From: Dipteris shenzhenensis
Lineage: Eukaryota; Polypodiophyta; Polypodiopsida; Gleicheniales
NCBI GenBank assembly: GCA_047967505.1
Contig: CM106540.1
DNA length: 64,000 nt
Strand: one strand, 5' to 3'
In this document: in pieces, positions 23,720 to 36,430 of the stretch
Layout of the letters: every line of letters begins with the position of its first letter
Numbering within the stretch: the first letter of the stretch is position 1
Made by a program: the position numbers and the translations under genes
The notes under the pieces: generated by a model
Database searches by the model: none
What the model saw: the letters and a program-made list of their open reading frames with translations, nothing else
What the model was told of the DNA's origin: nothing

Positions 23720-26136
23720 ATACACAATGTGTCTCTTAGTGCACATATAATATTTCTGTCTCCATCATACACCCATGTGTGCTTTCTCTTCCTTGAGTGT
23801 CTTCCATGCATACACCCAGGGACACTCAAACATAGGAGATCCCTACCTCCTCTTTTCTCTCTCATATGTACACATGCTTGATTCTTGAGCTCCTAGTGAT
23901 TTTCTTCTAATGGAAGCATTGGAAGTGATTTACCAAGTGTGGTACTTTCACTCTTCTTTGATTAATCCTGTCGCCGATGAACAAAGTTGTGAATTGGCTA
24001 GGCTAGAGGAGCATTAAGGCGCTCACTTTGCCTCATTGGAGAAGTGAGCTCTTTCTTTGATAGTTTCTCCTCTAATACCTTCATCCTTATTACTACCATC
24101 ATCATCTCCCACCTCTACCCTCCCTCCACTTCTTCTCCGCCCTTCCTTGCTACCTCCACACTTTTTCCACCCTCGTTTCCATCTCTATCATCCTCGCATG
24201 CTCTTCTTCCTTGCCCTCTGACTTGGCTCGCTTGCCATCACCTCTGCTTCTACCAACTTTTGCTCTGTTGATTGAAATTGCATGTAGATCCCCCTTAACT
24301 TGTCCTCGTGTGCCTCCTTTATGCCATTTCTCTCTCTGTCAATTCTAAGCGCATATTGAGAATAGCTTTAAAGATGGCACACAACACCATAGCGATCGAG
24401 GTGGACACCAAAGTCCATGCACCTAGTATGGGTTTGAAGTTGAAGCATAGAGTCACGATGGATACGAAGACGGTCCATACTCATGGTTCAGTTGCCATTT
24501 GCTTGTCATGTGGCATGAGCGCCATGATCCTGCTTGCTAGGATGAGCGAGCATTTTAGAAGGATTTGGTTGCAGCTATTTGCCACTCAACCATGATAATA
24601 CCGTAGCGACTTTACTTTATAGAGATGACATGGCATGCCATTGCATTGAAGCCAAGAATTTGAGCTTTCTTGAATATCAAATTGATGTCATCCTAGGATT
24701 CATCACGCTTGAAATTGAAATCAAATTTTGAAATTCCCCCAAAGTGTGAGGCTCCCAAAAGAAAGGTATGACACCCCAATCATTTTGAGTAGTCTGGGTC
24801 TCTCCTCCTTGAATGAAAAGCACGAAGATTTGTGCTAAAATCCATGAAGTGGCATCTCATAATGAAAGGACAGAGAAATCATTAGCGAACACTAACTTCA
24901 CCCGAGTAAGCTTGCGAGTGTGATTTACTCAAGTAGTGAATCAATTAAGCCTTATTTACATACACATGAAAACAATTCTTTCTCCTAAATTGTAGCTCTC
25001 TATTCTCACTTGGGTTCATCCTATTCTAACAAACATCTTCTCTAGGCCGAAAGCATTTGGACAATTGAGAGGATCATTCCCTTCCAACTTGAATGTATGC
25101 TACCACACAACATGTCCCCTCTATTTGGACTTGATCTCTAGTTTTCCCTAAGAAGATATGCTATGTGCTTATTTTTTGTAAAGGGATTCTAGAACATCAA
25201 GAGGAGATATGAAAGAAAGGAGGGGAGGGAAGAGGGGAGGAGGCAAGTAGGATAGATGTGGGGGAGGAGATGTGTGATTCGTTATAGCTAAGGAGGAGAA
25301 GCACAATAGGAAGAAACTTTGAGAGAAAGATTTGAGGAACAAATGCAAGCTCAAACAACCAAGCATGGTGGAAAACTCACAAAGATGATCCAAGACCCCT
25401 CGTTTGATCCTTGCAAGGCTACGACCAAAAATATCATTGCCTCTCAACCACACACACACAGGCCAATGGAAATGAAAAATTGAAAGCTTTTGCATTAGAC
25501 TCCCCCTTCAAGCTTTTGCGTCTAAGTGTAATTCATCACAAAAGTCAATCTACAATTGAGTGTTTGAAGTTGCTATACAATTGACTTCATCTAACTTGTA
25601 CATAGTATCTTGTAATATCCATCACAACTCCATGCTAGTATTAGTGTAGCTTGCAATCTTAGAGTTGCATATGTATATAGAGGATGAGCAAGCACTATGA
25701 TATCATATGACTCACTCAACTCCATGAGAATGTGGTGAAATTTCCAATAGTAAAGATTTGAAAATGCATCATTGGATACAACAAAACATGGACAACCTTA
25801 TTCTTGGATGATAACTTTAGCACACTGGCAACCCACTCTTTCCACTTTGGATCTTGAAAATCTACACATTTTCCATAACTGATGAAAGTACATTTGAATC
25901 CTTGATTTCCATAAGCCAAACAAAGGACAATAAATATTTGATTCCCTCACAGTCATAAACAACATTCAGGATGCACCTATATCAATCGAGGGTGTTTACA
26001 TTCACTCAAATATGGAGACAGCCTTACGACCTTCTAAATTTCAAAATCATCCCTTCACTATATCGTTATATGCAAAGTCTTCAAAGATACAATCAAAGGA
26101 AAATTTGAAAATACATTAACTTAAATTGTGAGACTT
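23720..26136. other. No gene recognised
   Basis: AT-rich sequence with a purine-rich patch around 25,200-25,330. No domain motif was found on either strand. Confidence 0.4.
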
Positions 26137-26234
26137 GAGAGTGTGTTAGAGATACCTGTTTGGTACAAAGTATTACAAGTGTCTCGAGAGTGTGTTAGAG
26201 ATACATGTTTGGTACAAAGTATTACAGGTGTCTC
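26137..26234. repeat. 49-bp tandem duplication
   Basis: A unit starting GAGAGTGTGTTAGAGATACC and ending with TGTCTC occurs at 26137-26185 and 26186-26234 with about three differences. Confidence 0.92.
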
Positions 26235-27206
26235 AAGAGAACACTCAAAGTGATGAGCCCTCACTCACCAAACTGTGAAAAATGGATAGGTATCGTGATT
26301 AACCCAGTGGGATGTTGTGAAGTATCTCATAATGTTGCATTCACTTTGTACTTCACTTCAATTACCAAAGGCTTAGTGTTTCATGTCTAGTTCCAAGAAC
26401 TTGGCATCCTCATATGCTCATAAAAGATGAATTTCCATCAAAAGTGGTATTGAACTTAGGCACGCAAAAAAAGCCCTACAAATGCTAGGATTTAGAGTAA
26501 AATGTGTGATTTATGGCCCCTAAAATCGAAGACAATGTAATAATGCAACGAGAACACAACTGAGGATTACCAAAAAGCGAGCGAGGAAAAGTGAGCGAAC
26601 TAAAAAAAGCGAGCAAGAAAAAGTGAGCGAGCCAAAAGAAATAATCAAAACAAAACAATAATAGATTGACAAATCCTTATTTTAGCAACTGTCTAAGTTC
26701 TTCAAAAGTCGATGAGAGAGTTGGACCTATGTCATTGTCAAGGCATCATTAGTAAAGATGCACCCTATCTTCGCTCACTTTTACTCATTCAATTTTTTGT
26801 AATCCTCCATAATCAAGTTCTCTCTGTCCACCAACACCAACATAAGTGAGAGCACCAATGAAATCTTCCACACAAGTCAAAAAATTCATAGGACTTCTTA
26901 AATGGAATAGTCCACATTACATGCGAAGCGTGTTCGTCTTGATAGTAGCTGCTTTGAAATCTAATAATAACGCCACCAATTGAACTCAGAGATCCAAGCC
27001 CACTTGAACCACATACATTTGTGGAAGCACTGCTCATATCTGTTAAGACGTTTTTTCTCTGAACATTTCACACTCCTCACTCCACCCTCCATCTCCAAAG
27101 CACATTAGAGAATTCAAATGATGTAGAATTGGAAGTGATTAGATAGCTAGGTTGAACACCCTTTGAATACTTGTATCACTTGATCTTGCTTCTGAAAGTC
27201 ATTCTT

Positions 27207-27207
27207 G

Positions 27208-27259
<52 letters not shown>

Positions 27260-27474
27260 AATACGATGTCTTTTGGAGCTATTGGAGATTGAATGTATGA
27301 GTGCAAATTTATCCAGCTCTCCTACCCCGCTATCGCCTTCTCTATGTGTGTGTGTGTGTGTGTGTCTCTCTCTCTCTCTCTCTCTCTCTCTTGCAAATAA
27401 GATGTCTTTTGGAGCTATTGGAGATTGAATATATGAGTGTAGATTTATCCTGCTCTCCTACCCCATTGTCCCCT

Positions 27475-27562
<88 letters not shown>
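27207..27562. repeat. CT/GT/CA microsatellites in a tandem duplication
   Basis: A CT tract (27211-27255), a unique segment (ATGTCTTTTGGAGCTATTGG...) and a GT/CT tract are followed by a second copy of the unique segment at about 27,398-27,474. A third block, (CT)n(CA)n, ends at 27,562. The unique parts of the two copies are about 90% alike, so the locus grew by tandem duplication. Confidence 0.9.
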
Positions 27563-27563
<1 letters not shown>

Positions 27564-27667
27564 GTCTCTCCACCATATTCCTTCCACTAAGTCGGGGCAA
27601 TAGTTGTCTTAATAGCATCAAGATTCCAAGGATCTCCAAAAGAGCCTTCGTGATTCGTATATCTCAC

Positions 27668-28470
27668 TCATTGCTGGTAGGCTAGTTTTCCTTGATCTCC
27701 AGGAAGTAACTTTTTACGAACCTCTCGAAAGTTACTTATGACTTCAAGATTTTGTGATTGAGCATGCATTTGATATTGTGGATGCACTGCAAATGCAGCT
27801 CCATGCAAAGAGGTGTGCATTTGCTTCCATCTCTTATCGGGCAAATATACCACTTGTTGCTTCTCCCTAAGAGCAAAGCGCACAAATTCTTTAACTTGTC
27901 GTATTGCTTCTGACATCTTCCAATACACTTTACCCATAACAAAGGCATCAGCATCAACCATCCTGAATACTGTTACAAATGGTTCTACACCTTTTATTCT
28001 TTCAACATTTTTCCAGAATAGAGATCATTGTACAAGATGTACACATTTAGAGCCTGGTATTGCGTACTTCATCTTTTTTTCTAGCCAATTCGCCCATCGT
28101 CTATCAGCAACAGTCTAGACTAAAGCTTGACACACTTCCAACAATCTAGCAAGAACTAGAAAAGAAGTGGCAAATCTAGTTTGACAAAATTGCCCGAGTT
28201 GCTTCACAGAGTGCTCTCTGAATATTGCATGCAAGTATTGATGACTCTTTATAAAACTCACTACGACATTAGCATCTTGCAGTACTGGTTGCACAAATGG
28301 TAATTGTCCAATATCCTTCAACAATAAGTTGAGAGTATGAGTGCCACATGGCACCCATGTCAGAGTGGGATACTTTGCCATGACCATCTCACCTGTGGTC
28401 TTGTAATTCGATGCATTATCTGTTACTAATGCAGTAACATTCCCACTGCCACCAACTTTGCGGATTGCTC
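27668..28470 (-). pseudogene. hAT transposase fragment (DUF659-like)
   Basis: From the high end, the minus strand reads GNVTALVTDNASNYKTTGEM, the RNase H-fold strand with the catalytic aspartate (TDNA). Next come WVPCGTHTLNLLLKDIGQLP, VSFIKSHQYLHAIFREHSVK and QFCQTRFATSFLVLARLLEV. After a frame change around 28,000 it continues with VDADAFVMGKVYWKMSEAIR (27,961 downward). This is the order seen in plant hAT transposases: a DUF659 part, then a helical insertion. The N-terminal BED finger and the C-terminal dimerisation domain are missing. Stops and the frame change make it inactive. Confidence 0.8.
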
Positions 28471-28479
28471 TTTCGTGAG

Positions 28480-30890
28480 GGATTTGTGATAATTAGGCCT
28501 TATACTAGAACAAAGGAGTCAATGGAAGATGGTACAGTTGGTGCAAGTTAGTTAGCCATGCTCGTCACAAGGCTCTAGACCACAAGCAACGGTTACGGAG
28601 TCTAATCCTAGTCAAAAAATGCAAAGCAAAAAGTTGCTTGGTGATGAGTGGCAATTTGTCGATAACTTAAATGGCAAGTATTACGGTGACAAAACATGTG
28701 TGCCTCAGGATCTATGGAGCACTCTAAGGTGGATGGAACCTATGTGGAGACATGATGAAGAGAGTGCTCATGACATGTAGCTCAAGTCAATTAGGTTCCA
28801 AGATAGATTAGCTTGAACTCATAAAGAGAATCTTGAGATAGTGCAAAGTGCTTGATTGATATTACTTCAAATGAACCTCCCTTTTATAGGTGAGGGTACT
28901 TACATCCATTTTGCTTACTCACATGTGGGATATCTCCTCCATGCCATGTGGCAGTTTTCCCTTTACTCATACATTTGCTCTACAAGTGCTCATGGCACCA
29001 CAACTCTCAACACCTCCCCTTGGTGCCATGATCCTTTGGCTACTGCAAGGTGGTCAGATGTGAGGCTACAAGATCAAATCCTCCCCAGGGTGCCTACATG
29101 GCTACTCTCAGGTGGTCAAGCTTGATTTACAAAATATAGGCAAGGTTGGCAAGGTTTTTGTTTCTCATGAGAATACATGTTGTTTCTATCATTCTGCTCA
29201 TGGCTTGATGATGACTCCACATAGTTGACTTGTTGGTTCTTCAATCTGCAATCTTCTTCCTTGTGTAGCTTCATGCATGATGCTTTGTTCTTCCATGTGC
29301 CTTGATGCTTTATGTGTGGATGCCATGCTTTCTGCTATGGTCATCTCATGCACTTGTGCTTTTGGCATGCTTTCTGCATTCATGCGTTGCTTTTTCATTT
29401 GTTGCAAAGGTCTTACCATGAGCTTTATTTTGCTTCAATGGCAGTGTCTAATTGCTAAAAATGATTTTGACTTGAAGACGCGTAGAGCTTGAAAAGACGA
29501 TCACTTTTCCCTTTTGGAGCGTGTCCAAATTCTTCTTGGATTGCAAGCTATGGCTTGTCGAAGTTTTTGTGAAGAAGAGGGGGCCTTGATGATGTGGCAC
29601 AGGGATTCACATGCAGAATTCCATACTATGCTTAGTAGGGGCTCTGTGCTTAGGTGGCATTGTGCCATGTGGCAACCTTTAAACCCACTTGGTTAACCCA
29701 AGGTTTACACAAATCTTACCATGGTTCAACTAACCCAGGCAGCTGAACCTAACCATAGTTAGCTTTGACCATCTTATCCACCACGTGGCCCTTTGTAGAC
29801 TAACCCAAGGTGGGTGGCTTATCTACCATGTGTCTCTACCTTAGGCTGCCACGTGTCCTAAGGTTAGGACCTTAGAACATGAGCAAGGTTTGAAGCTTCT
29901 TGCAACCCGCGACGCGACGAGAAGGTCGTGACAGAGGTGCGGGCGCTGGCCGCTGTCGTAGGAGCCGTGCTAGAAGCCACATGAGAAGGCTATTGATAAG
30001 CATTTAGAGTCGGGCTGGAGTTTCAGACGTTGTGCAAGGAGCCGCCAAGAGCGCTGTCTGCCATTTCGCAAGAGGCCGTCGCTGTCAATGGAGATTAGGA
30101 GTCAACTGAGCATGGGCTCGCGTCGATTGGAGAAGGCTTGTTGGTTGTGGGGTCCTCGTTCATACAAAGAGCCTGGTTGGAGGCAGAAGCTTGAGTGTTG
30201 GAGCTAGCCGTTGCATCATTGTAGAGCCACCGTGAGCTTTGGAGCTATTGTCTACAAAGGTTGTGTCGTAGGAGATGGCTGAGTCAAGCTTTGCAGCTAT
30301 GGCTCTGCAGTGCATTTCTTACTTTGCTGCTGTTCAATGGAAGGCTGCCTGTGAGTTGGGAGGACTTTGCAAAAGTAGGTTGTCGTAGGATGCGTTGGTC
30401 ACAGCTTTGATGTAGTAGGCGGTCGTTCAGACTTGTAGCAGGAGGTCGTTGCAGCTCAGAGTTGCATGAGCTAGTGGCCAGAGCTCGGAGTGGGTGGCCA
30501 CCACTGCATAGGAGTCAAGGCTGAAGCTCGTGAGGCTTTGCTTGGAGGAGGCATGGCTTGGCTGCAGATAGAGTTGTAGAAACTCTTTCTCTATCACACA
30601 CAAGAAGACTCGTAGGGATTCTTTATGAATCAAACTCTCACCAAATCTCTGAGGCATGAAGGGAGATCTCTTCTTCCTCTTAGCAAAAAATATCTCAAAG
30701 AATGCTCTCAAATTTGAATGAACACTCAAGTCACAATGAATCTCTCATGAAATGGATGGATGGAAAATTTCTCTCTCAAGGGACGGAAATTTGTTTTCAA
30801 TCTAAAACTAAAACTAAACTAGGAGAAAAAACATGAGTTCCTATGACATGCCTACAACTAATCTAAGCTTATAGCTTCTTAGATGGATTG
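28480..30890. other. No gene recognised
   Basis: Contains a GC-rich patch near 29,900-30,500 whose frames on both strands lack known motifs. It may be the non-coding part of a retroelement, since a gypsy fragment follows, but nothing in the sequence proves it. Confidence 0.4.
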
Positions 30891-30905
30891 TATGGATAAA
30901 ATCAA

Positions 30906-31345
30906 GTGTCTATAGAGCTAGAGGTTCAACACAAAACCGCGTTTGCTATAGAATATGCTTCCAAGGTGGTGCTCTTTGGGATCACTAATTCTCTTGCAAC
31001 ATTCCATAGAGTAATGATCACACCTTTTAAGGAATATCTGAGGGACTTCCTAAAGGTATTTTTATATAGGTTAAACAGATGGTTATACTTGGACATGTAG
31101 TGTCTAAGAGTGGGATCTCCATGGATTATAATAAAATCAAACTCATCCTAGAGCTACCGCCTCCCATTAATGCAAAGGGTGTCTAGAGATTTACTGGGCA
31201 TATGGGCTATTATCGTATATTTATCTACAATTATTCTGAGATTGCTCGCCCTTTGTGTAAGTTGTTGATAATTTTTCATTGGACAGAAGAAAGTCAAATT
31301 TCCTATGAGACCCTCAAGCTTAGTCCCAATCTTGCCAGCTGAGCT
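30906..31345 (+). pseudogene. Ty3/gypsy reverse transcriptase fragment
   Basis: The frame starts with HKTAFAIEYASKVVLFGITN and SLATFHRVMITPFKEYLRDF, corresponding to the RT region 'KTAFxT...MPFGLxNAPATFQxxM'. The aspartates that should follow (YxDD) are lost (FLKVFLYRLNRW). In another frame come YNKIKLILELPPPINAKGV and GHMGYYRIFIYNYSEIARPL, the RT/RNase H connection, with a stop between. It is in the opposite orientation to the gypsy remnant at 6.2-8.3 kb. Confidence 0.75.
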
Positions 31346-31371
31346 GAACCAACTCATTAATATATTGTTGT

Positions 31372-31671
31372 ATGTGCAAAAAACATAGTCTAATTATACT
31401 AATTAAGCTAATAATCAAACTAATCAAATCTACCAAACCTACATTTAGTGGACACAAATATCCCCAATATGGTGACAATGCAAATCAGTCCAACGTTATA
31501 AGTCACTACATTATACAAGATTACCAATGCATTCCCGTCTACCAAATGGCACCAATTTCTCAAAAAATGGGCTATATGAACACCTTGGACAAGACATCAC
31601 CCATTCAATGCCATACATGTCAGGGCCCCCATCGATCCAATGATTTTTCCCTCAAGGGTGAAATGAATTAG
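31372..31671 (+). pseudogene. Gag-like fragment with broken zinc knuckle
   Basis: Near its end the frame reads QCHTCQGPHRSNDFSLKGEM. This matches the C-x2-C-x3/4-H-x4-C knuckle of gypsy Gag, except that the last cysteine is phenylalanine. It follows the RT fragment, whereas in an intact element Gag precedes RT, so the pieces are rearranged or from different copies. Confidence 0.45.
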
Positions 31672-31918
31672 TTAGTTGCATGTACAATAGCATCTAATAC
31701 ACCACCACCATTGTGCAGTGGGTGTGGTGTGGACGATCTTCCCTACTCTTTCCTTACTTTCCTTGCATCTCTCTTTTCCTTCCCTCTTTCCCTTCTCTCT
31801 TTTCCTTCCATCTTTCCCTTCTCTCTCTTCCTCTTTCCATCTCCTCCCTCTCTTTCCATATCCTCTTCCTCTCTTTCCTCTCTTTTTCATGCTTAAAATC
31901 TCTTAAACCTCTGTGAAT

Positions 31919-32127
31919 TATGGCAAGTGGAGGATCCAATGGAGCGGGTAGGCGAAAGAGAGGTACTGATGATACTACCACTAGTAGTAGCATGGAGACG
32001 GTGCTTAAACTACTCGCGCATCTTGATCGAGAGGATTGGGACCAAATCCTTTGGGAGTTTGAAGAGGAGAGATAGCAAGTGTCGGGTCCACCAAATTCTA
32101 TTGAGATCTCCCACGGCACCAATACTC

Positions 32128-32171
<44 letters not shown>

Positions 32172-32445
32172 CATCGATATAGACGCTCAGGCTCACGTAT
32201 AGTGAGTGCCATTGAGGGTTTTCAAGCGGACTCCCAAACATCCACCACCCTCCACTATTCAATTTAATAGGGAGTATTAAATAGTTATGGATGAGAGAGG
32301 TAAGCGTGTAATTAACCGCATGCATGGCCTCTGCTCATGTGAATTCAAGAAGGTGGTCATGGATTTTTTATTCCAACCCTCCCAAAAAAAATATTATATT
32401 TTGAAGACACTGACAAAGGAGTTTCCAGTGCTGAGTGAGAACCAT
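31919..32445 (+). pseudogene. Unknown coding remnant, left of the large inverted-repeat element
   Basis: An ATG at 31919 opens MASGGSNGAGRRKRGTDDTT and continues with LAHLDREDWDQILWEFEEE up to a TAG at 32072. Beyond a GA microsatellite, another ATG frame (32287) reads MDERGKRVINRMHGLCSCEF through KYYILKTLTKEFPVLSENH. It stops exactly at the inverted-repeat edge. On the far side of the element, at 47,069-47,250, an open stretch with WMLNKMVVVLKLWKDQIYI and VHDEDWEFIKKELKTPKKYD could be its continuation. I do not recognise the protein; it may be part of another transposon. Confidence 0.35.
32130..32170. repeat. (GA)n microsatellite
   Basis: A GA dinucleotide tract of about 40 bp. Confidence 0.95.
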
Positions 32446-32476
32446 TAGGAGAGAATTGGGGTCTCAAAAGGGCCTC
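32443..32476 (+). repeat. Left 34-bp inverted repeat of the large element
   Basis: The reverse complement of this segment recurs at 47,035-47,068 with one mismatch in 34. Its core is GAATTGGGGTCTCAAAAGGG. The 29 bp starting after TTA (32448-32476) would be the terminal repeat if the target duplication is TA. Flanking sequences outside the two copies are unrelated. Confidence 0.8.
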
Positions 32477-32652
32477 ATAAGGAATGGATTAAGAAATGGA
32501 TTAGTCCTAATGAAAGGGCCAAGGTAGGTCCCAAAAAGACCTAACCCCCCCTCACCTAGGTGGGTTAAGCCCACAAGTGACTTCACCTGTTACACAACTC
32601 TTACTCCTAGGTGGGAACCAAAAAATTCAAAATTCAAAATTTTAAATTTTAA

Positions 32653-33000
32653 ATTCCCTCCCTCCTTCTCTCTCCTCCCTCCCTCCCTCCCCCTCCTCCC
32701 TCCCCCTCCCTCACTCCCCCTCCTCACTCCCTCCTCCCCCTCCCTCCTCCTCCCCCTCCCTCCCCCCCTCCTCCCCCTCTCCTCTCCTCCCCTCCCCCTC
32801 CTCACTCCCTCCTCCCCCTTCCTCCTCCTCCCCCTCCTTCCCTCCCTCCTCCACGCCTACTCCTTCTGCCCTCTCCCTCCCTCCCTCCCTCATGCCTGAT
32901 CCTCCTGCCCTCCCTCTCCCTCCTCCTCCACTACTGTTCCTCCTCCCCCCTCCCTCCTGCTCCTCCCTCCTCCCTCCTTCCTCCTCCTTCTCCTTGCCAT
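32653..33000. repeat. CCCTCC-rich pyrimidine tract
   Basis: Nearly pure pyrimidine sequence dominated by CCCTCC and CCTCCTCC units. Proline/serine frames on the plus strand and glycine/arginine frames on the minus strand are artefacts of the repeat. It precedes the first ATG of the transposase-like gene and may be its leader. Confidence 0.9.
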
Positions 33001-33068
33001 CCCTCTTCCTGCATGCTGCTCCTTCAAGCGTGCATCTCCACACCTTCTCCTTCTCCACTCCTTTAGTC

Positions 33069-35958
33069 ATGGCACCATTCGAGGACGTCTCCAACAAGTA
33101 CCAGGTTCACTTAGAGTTGGAGGCTGAATATGCAAGCACATATAGTCTACGATTGAGGGGAGCTTCCAAAATCCACAGTCTTCGTTCACAAGGAAAGAAG
33201 CATCTCGACCTTTGGGTAGAAGGATCCTTGTATCCTTTAGATTCTGCCAACCAAAAGAGTCCTCCTTTCCATACAATGCATGAGCTAGTTCAGTTTGTTG
33301 GAAATGGACATGCAGGGTTGATTGGTTATTGCAATCAGTTAAACAATGCTTAGTCAATGGCTATGCAAGCAAGCGAGATGCATAGAGCCCAAGCAGAGAT
33401 GCTAGCACATTTAGGAAATAGCACCATTGTTGCGATGCATAACTCTATGCACGATCTTCAAAGGGAGAACCAAGATGTTTATGATAAAGCCAAAGCATTG
33501 GACTTGGAGCAAAATGCATTGGACTTGGAGCAAAATGCATTGGACTTGGAGCGACATAAATTAGAAGAGTCACTCTGTAAGCTAGCTGAGTCCAAAAAAG
33601 GCTTGGAAAGATCTATATATAGTCAAGTACGACGAGCCGTAGAGAAGGAATGAGAGAAGGCAAAAGAACAAGTGCAAAAGATGAAAGAAACACCTTTGGG
33701 ATTGAAGGAGAGGAAAAGAAGGTACTTACATAACATGGATGCATTGGCACCCACTAGTGGTGCTAGAAAGAAGAGAGTCTAGGCTACAAGGTTGGTTATC
33801 AAATGTTCCAATGAGATTACACTCTTTTGTGCTACATTGTTTGTGACTAAGTTTTTATTGTGTTCTTCTTTAGGAACTTCATGGAAGATGTGATGGGAAG
33901 AACAGACAGGGATGATATTGACTGTTCATATGCTCTAGCTAGTTTATTGAAGTCAAGCGATGTCATTGGGATACTAAGGGACCCAAGACACAAGCGCCTA
34001 CATGTGCAAGTTGTTGAGGAGGTGATGAAGGACTTCAAGGATATTGTGGATGCAAAGAAGATGCTTGCAGCTTGTGATACTACCGGTGTAAGTCGTGAAG
34101 CTTACACATCTGTTTTCAAAATTTTCAAGTCTGCTATTTTGGGAAAGTATAAGAAGTCTACAGTGCCCGTAGCCCACACCTTGGTCTGTGAGATGTGTGC
34201 ACGGCGAGAAACAAACCAATGTGCAAGAGAGATGCTTGGAGGTTACCATTGTGTAAGGGGCACAATGACTTGGAAGAGTAAAAGGAAATCTGGCTTGCAA
34301 ACCTTTGAGATGAATGCTTTCAACAATGTCTACTTACATGGAGCTTACATGTCTAGAAACTGCAACTAGCAATGGTCGAATTCTATGGCATGAGAGAAGA
34401 TGGTAAGAGGAAATCCATTATAGCATTGCACTTTACTTAGTTCATTTCCTATATCATGTTTATCCTAACGATTTTTCTCTTTTGTTGTACAGATTGCAAT
34501 GGAAAGCTCATATTTGTCATCAAAATGGATGAAGCTCAATTGGTGAAAGAACACAAGTTAGAGAGAGTCAGCATCTGCATTATGAAAAAAGCCTTAGCCT
34601 TTGTTCAAGGGGATGAAGAAGTAGAGCAAGATTTCTCACTGCAATTAGAGAAAGTTATATGGTGGCTTGCAGCATTTGAGACTCCAAAAGAGTGCCATGA
34701 GACATTGAAGTGGGTTCTAGATAGAACAAGAATCCCATCGACCATTCGAAGACAAGAGGAAGGGCAAACATTGACAGTCGATCACCATGGAACCTTTCAA
34801 GTTGAATGGCATCTTGTTGGTGATTTGAAAACCCTCAAGTGCTTTTTGGTTGTGATATAGGGGCAAATGCAATGAACACATGCCTTTATTGCATGTGTTT
34901 GGAACGTAAGCAAAAGGCTCGCTTACAATGGGAGAATGGCATTCTATCTTGCAGCCAAATGCAAGCTCCGAATCACGATAAGAAGGATCCAAAGTGGGAT
35001 CCCATCTTGCCCATCCCACTTGAGAGAGTACACATATGTACTCTACACGCAGAACTGCGCGTACTTGATAAGTTGTTGTATTTGCATCTTGTTTATGCTT
35101 GGAATTTAATTCTGCAAAAAGTATCTGCATGGTGTATTGCAGAATCTGAGAAGTTGTTGTCAAAGATGGGATTCCATGGAGGACATGTCAAACTTAAGGA
35201 GGATAAGAAAATGTATGGGGCAACACAGAATCTTCCTGCAAAAGTGTCCATGGGTGGAGGGAAGGCACAATGATTCCTATTGAACCACAATCTCGACAAA
35301 GACAAACATACATTGTCTCAAAGTAGTTTGGGTTGGGAATACTGGAAAGCATTGTGTGAATGCATGACCAATAAGGCTTCTCATCCTCAAGTAGCAACTT
35401 TGAGAGCTAAAGTATGGACAAAGGTAGATGCATTGATAAAATTGCTTCCCGAGGTTCAAATCAATGAGATGTATTATGAAAGGTTCATGATGGCTATGAA
35501 AGAGTTTATGAAATTAATGGTGAAAGCATGGGGAGAGTCACAAATTACGCATTACATGGTAATCTTGGCACCATCGTAATATTTAGCACTTGCTTTATAA
35601 ATAGTTTTTGTTGCTGATTTGATTCTCATCCTATTTGCAGCATATTCTCTATGCACACGGACCATGGTTTGTACAAAAATGGGGTCCTTTGTCAATTTGG
35701 AATACACAAGGCATGGAGAAGTCACACTATAGAGCCAAGGCAGCCTACTTCAAGAACTCAGGGCATGGTGGTGGCATCACTCGCAGCTATGCATTGCATG
35801 AGATGTTTGACTGGTTTTTTAGATGTTTACTAAGAAGGACTTTGAAGTCTGAAAATGCAAAGGCATCAAAACTTGCAAAAGCAGTTCAAATTGTATCAAG
35901 GAATAGAAGGCATAGTGCTTGGAAAGCATCCATAGGGAGTCGAGTCGCACGACGTTGA
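33069..35958 (+). pseudogene. Coiled-coil plus DDE-transposase-like protein, family not identified
   Basis: Four exons can be joined in frame across GT-AG introns: 33069-33791, 33874-34402, 34493-35558 and 35641-35958. Exon 1 (MAPFEDVSNKY) ends in a long coil with three 7-residue repeats (ALDLEQN) and a basic ARKKR. Exons 2-4 resemble an RNase H-fold transposase core: FVIKMDEAQLV, then HLVGDLKTLKCF and NTCLYCMC, the pattern 'GDLKxL...CxxC' with a candidate acidic residue. The last exon has HILYAHGPWFVQKWG and NTQGMEKSHYR, where the glutamate could be the third catalytic residue. Four in-frame stops (TAG 33351, TGA 33651, TAG 33780, TGA 35271) and two frameshifts (about 34,368 and 34,845) show decay. 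Each stop is one C-to-T change from CAG or CGA. I recognise the layout from unnamed eukaryotic transposons but cannot assign a superfamily. Confidence 0.5.
33495..33565. repeat. 21-bp in-frame repeat (coil heptads)
   Basis: Three tandem copies of GCATTGGACTTGGAGCAAAA(T) encode ALDLEQN, exactly one heptad each, within the coiled coil. Confidence 0.9.
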
Positions 35959-36392
35959 TTGCAAGCTAGAGTGAGAGAAGGGAGCAGATGGGTCCAACCA
36001 CCAATAGAAGCTATGGTGTAATTGTATACAAATATGAAATAAATATATTGCTTATTTTGGCCACAATTTGTGTACTCACTCTTAAATATCTTGCTTATTT
36101 TGACACAATTTTTGTAATCACAGAACGTTGGGGAAAGTGGAGACATGGTGAAGGAGGGGGGAGAGAAGTGAGGGGTGTGGGGTGGGGCAAGGGGAGGGGT
36201 GGAGTGGTAGCAAGGGTGGGGGGGATGGGGGTATGGGGGAGGGCGATAGGTGTGGGCAGGGCACGTAGGCGGAGGGCAAGGGGGGTGGAGGGCGACGAGG
36301 GTGGGGGGGGTTGGAGGGGTTAGGGCAGGGGGCAAGGGACACGATGAAACCATAAATGTAATTAAAAGGAATGTCAAAATATGATGGGCCCT

Positions 36393-36417
36393 TATAAAAA
36401 GTTAAAAAAAACCCTAA
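36393..36417 (+). promoter_or_regulatory. TATA box plus telo-box upstream of the histone-like gene
   Basis: TATAAAAA (36393-36400) is followed by AAACCCTAA (36409-36417), 14 bp before the ATG at 36431. Telo-boxes are a known element of plant promoters of growth-related genes. With the usual TATA spacing the transcript would start very close to the ATG, so the leader is very short or the ATG is further downstream. Confidence 0.45.
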
Positions 36418-36430
36418 CTCTCATTATTCA

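Noticed and set aside
32590-33097. Gly/Arg/Glu-rich frames on the minus strand
   Set aside because: Shadows of the CCCTCC pyrimidine tract.
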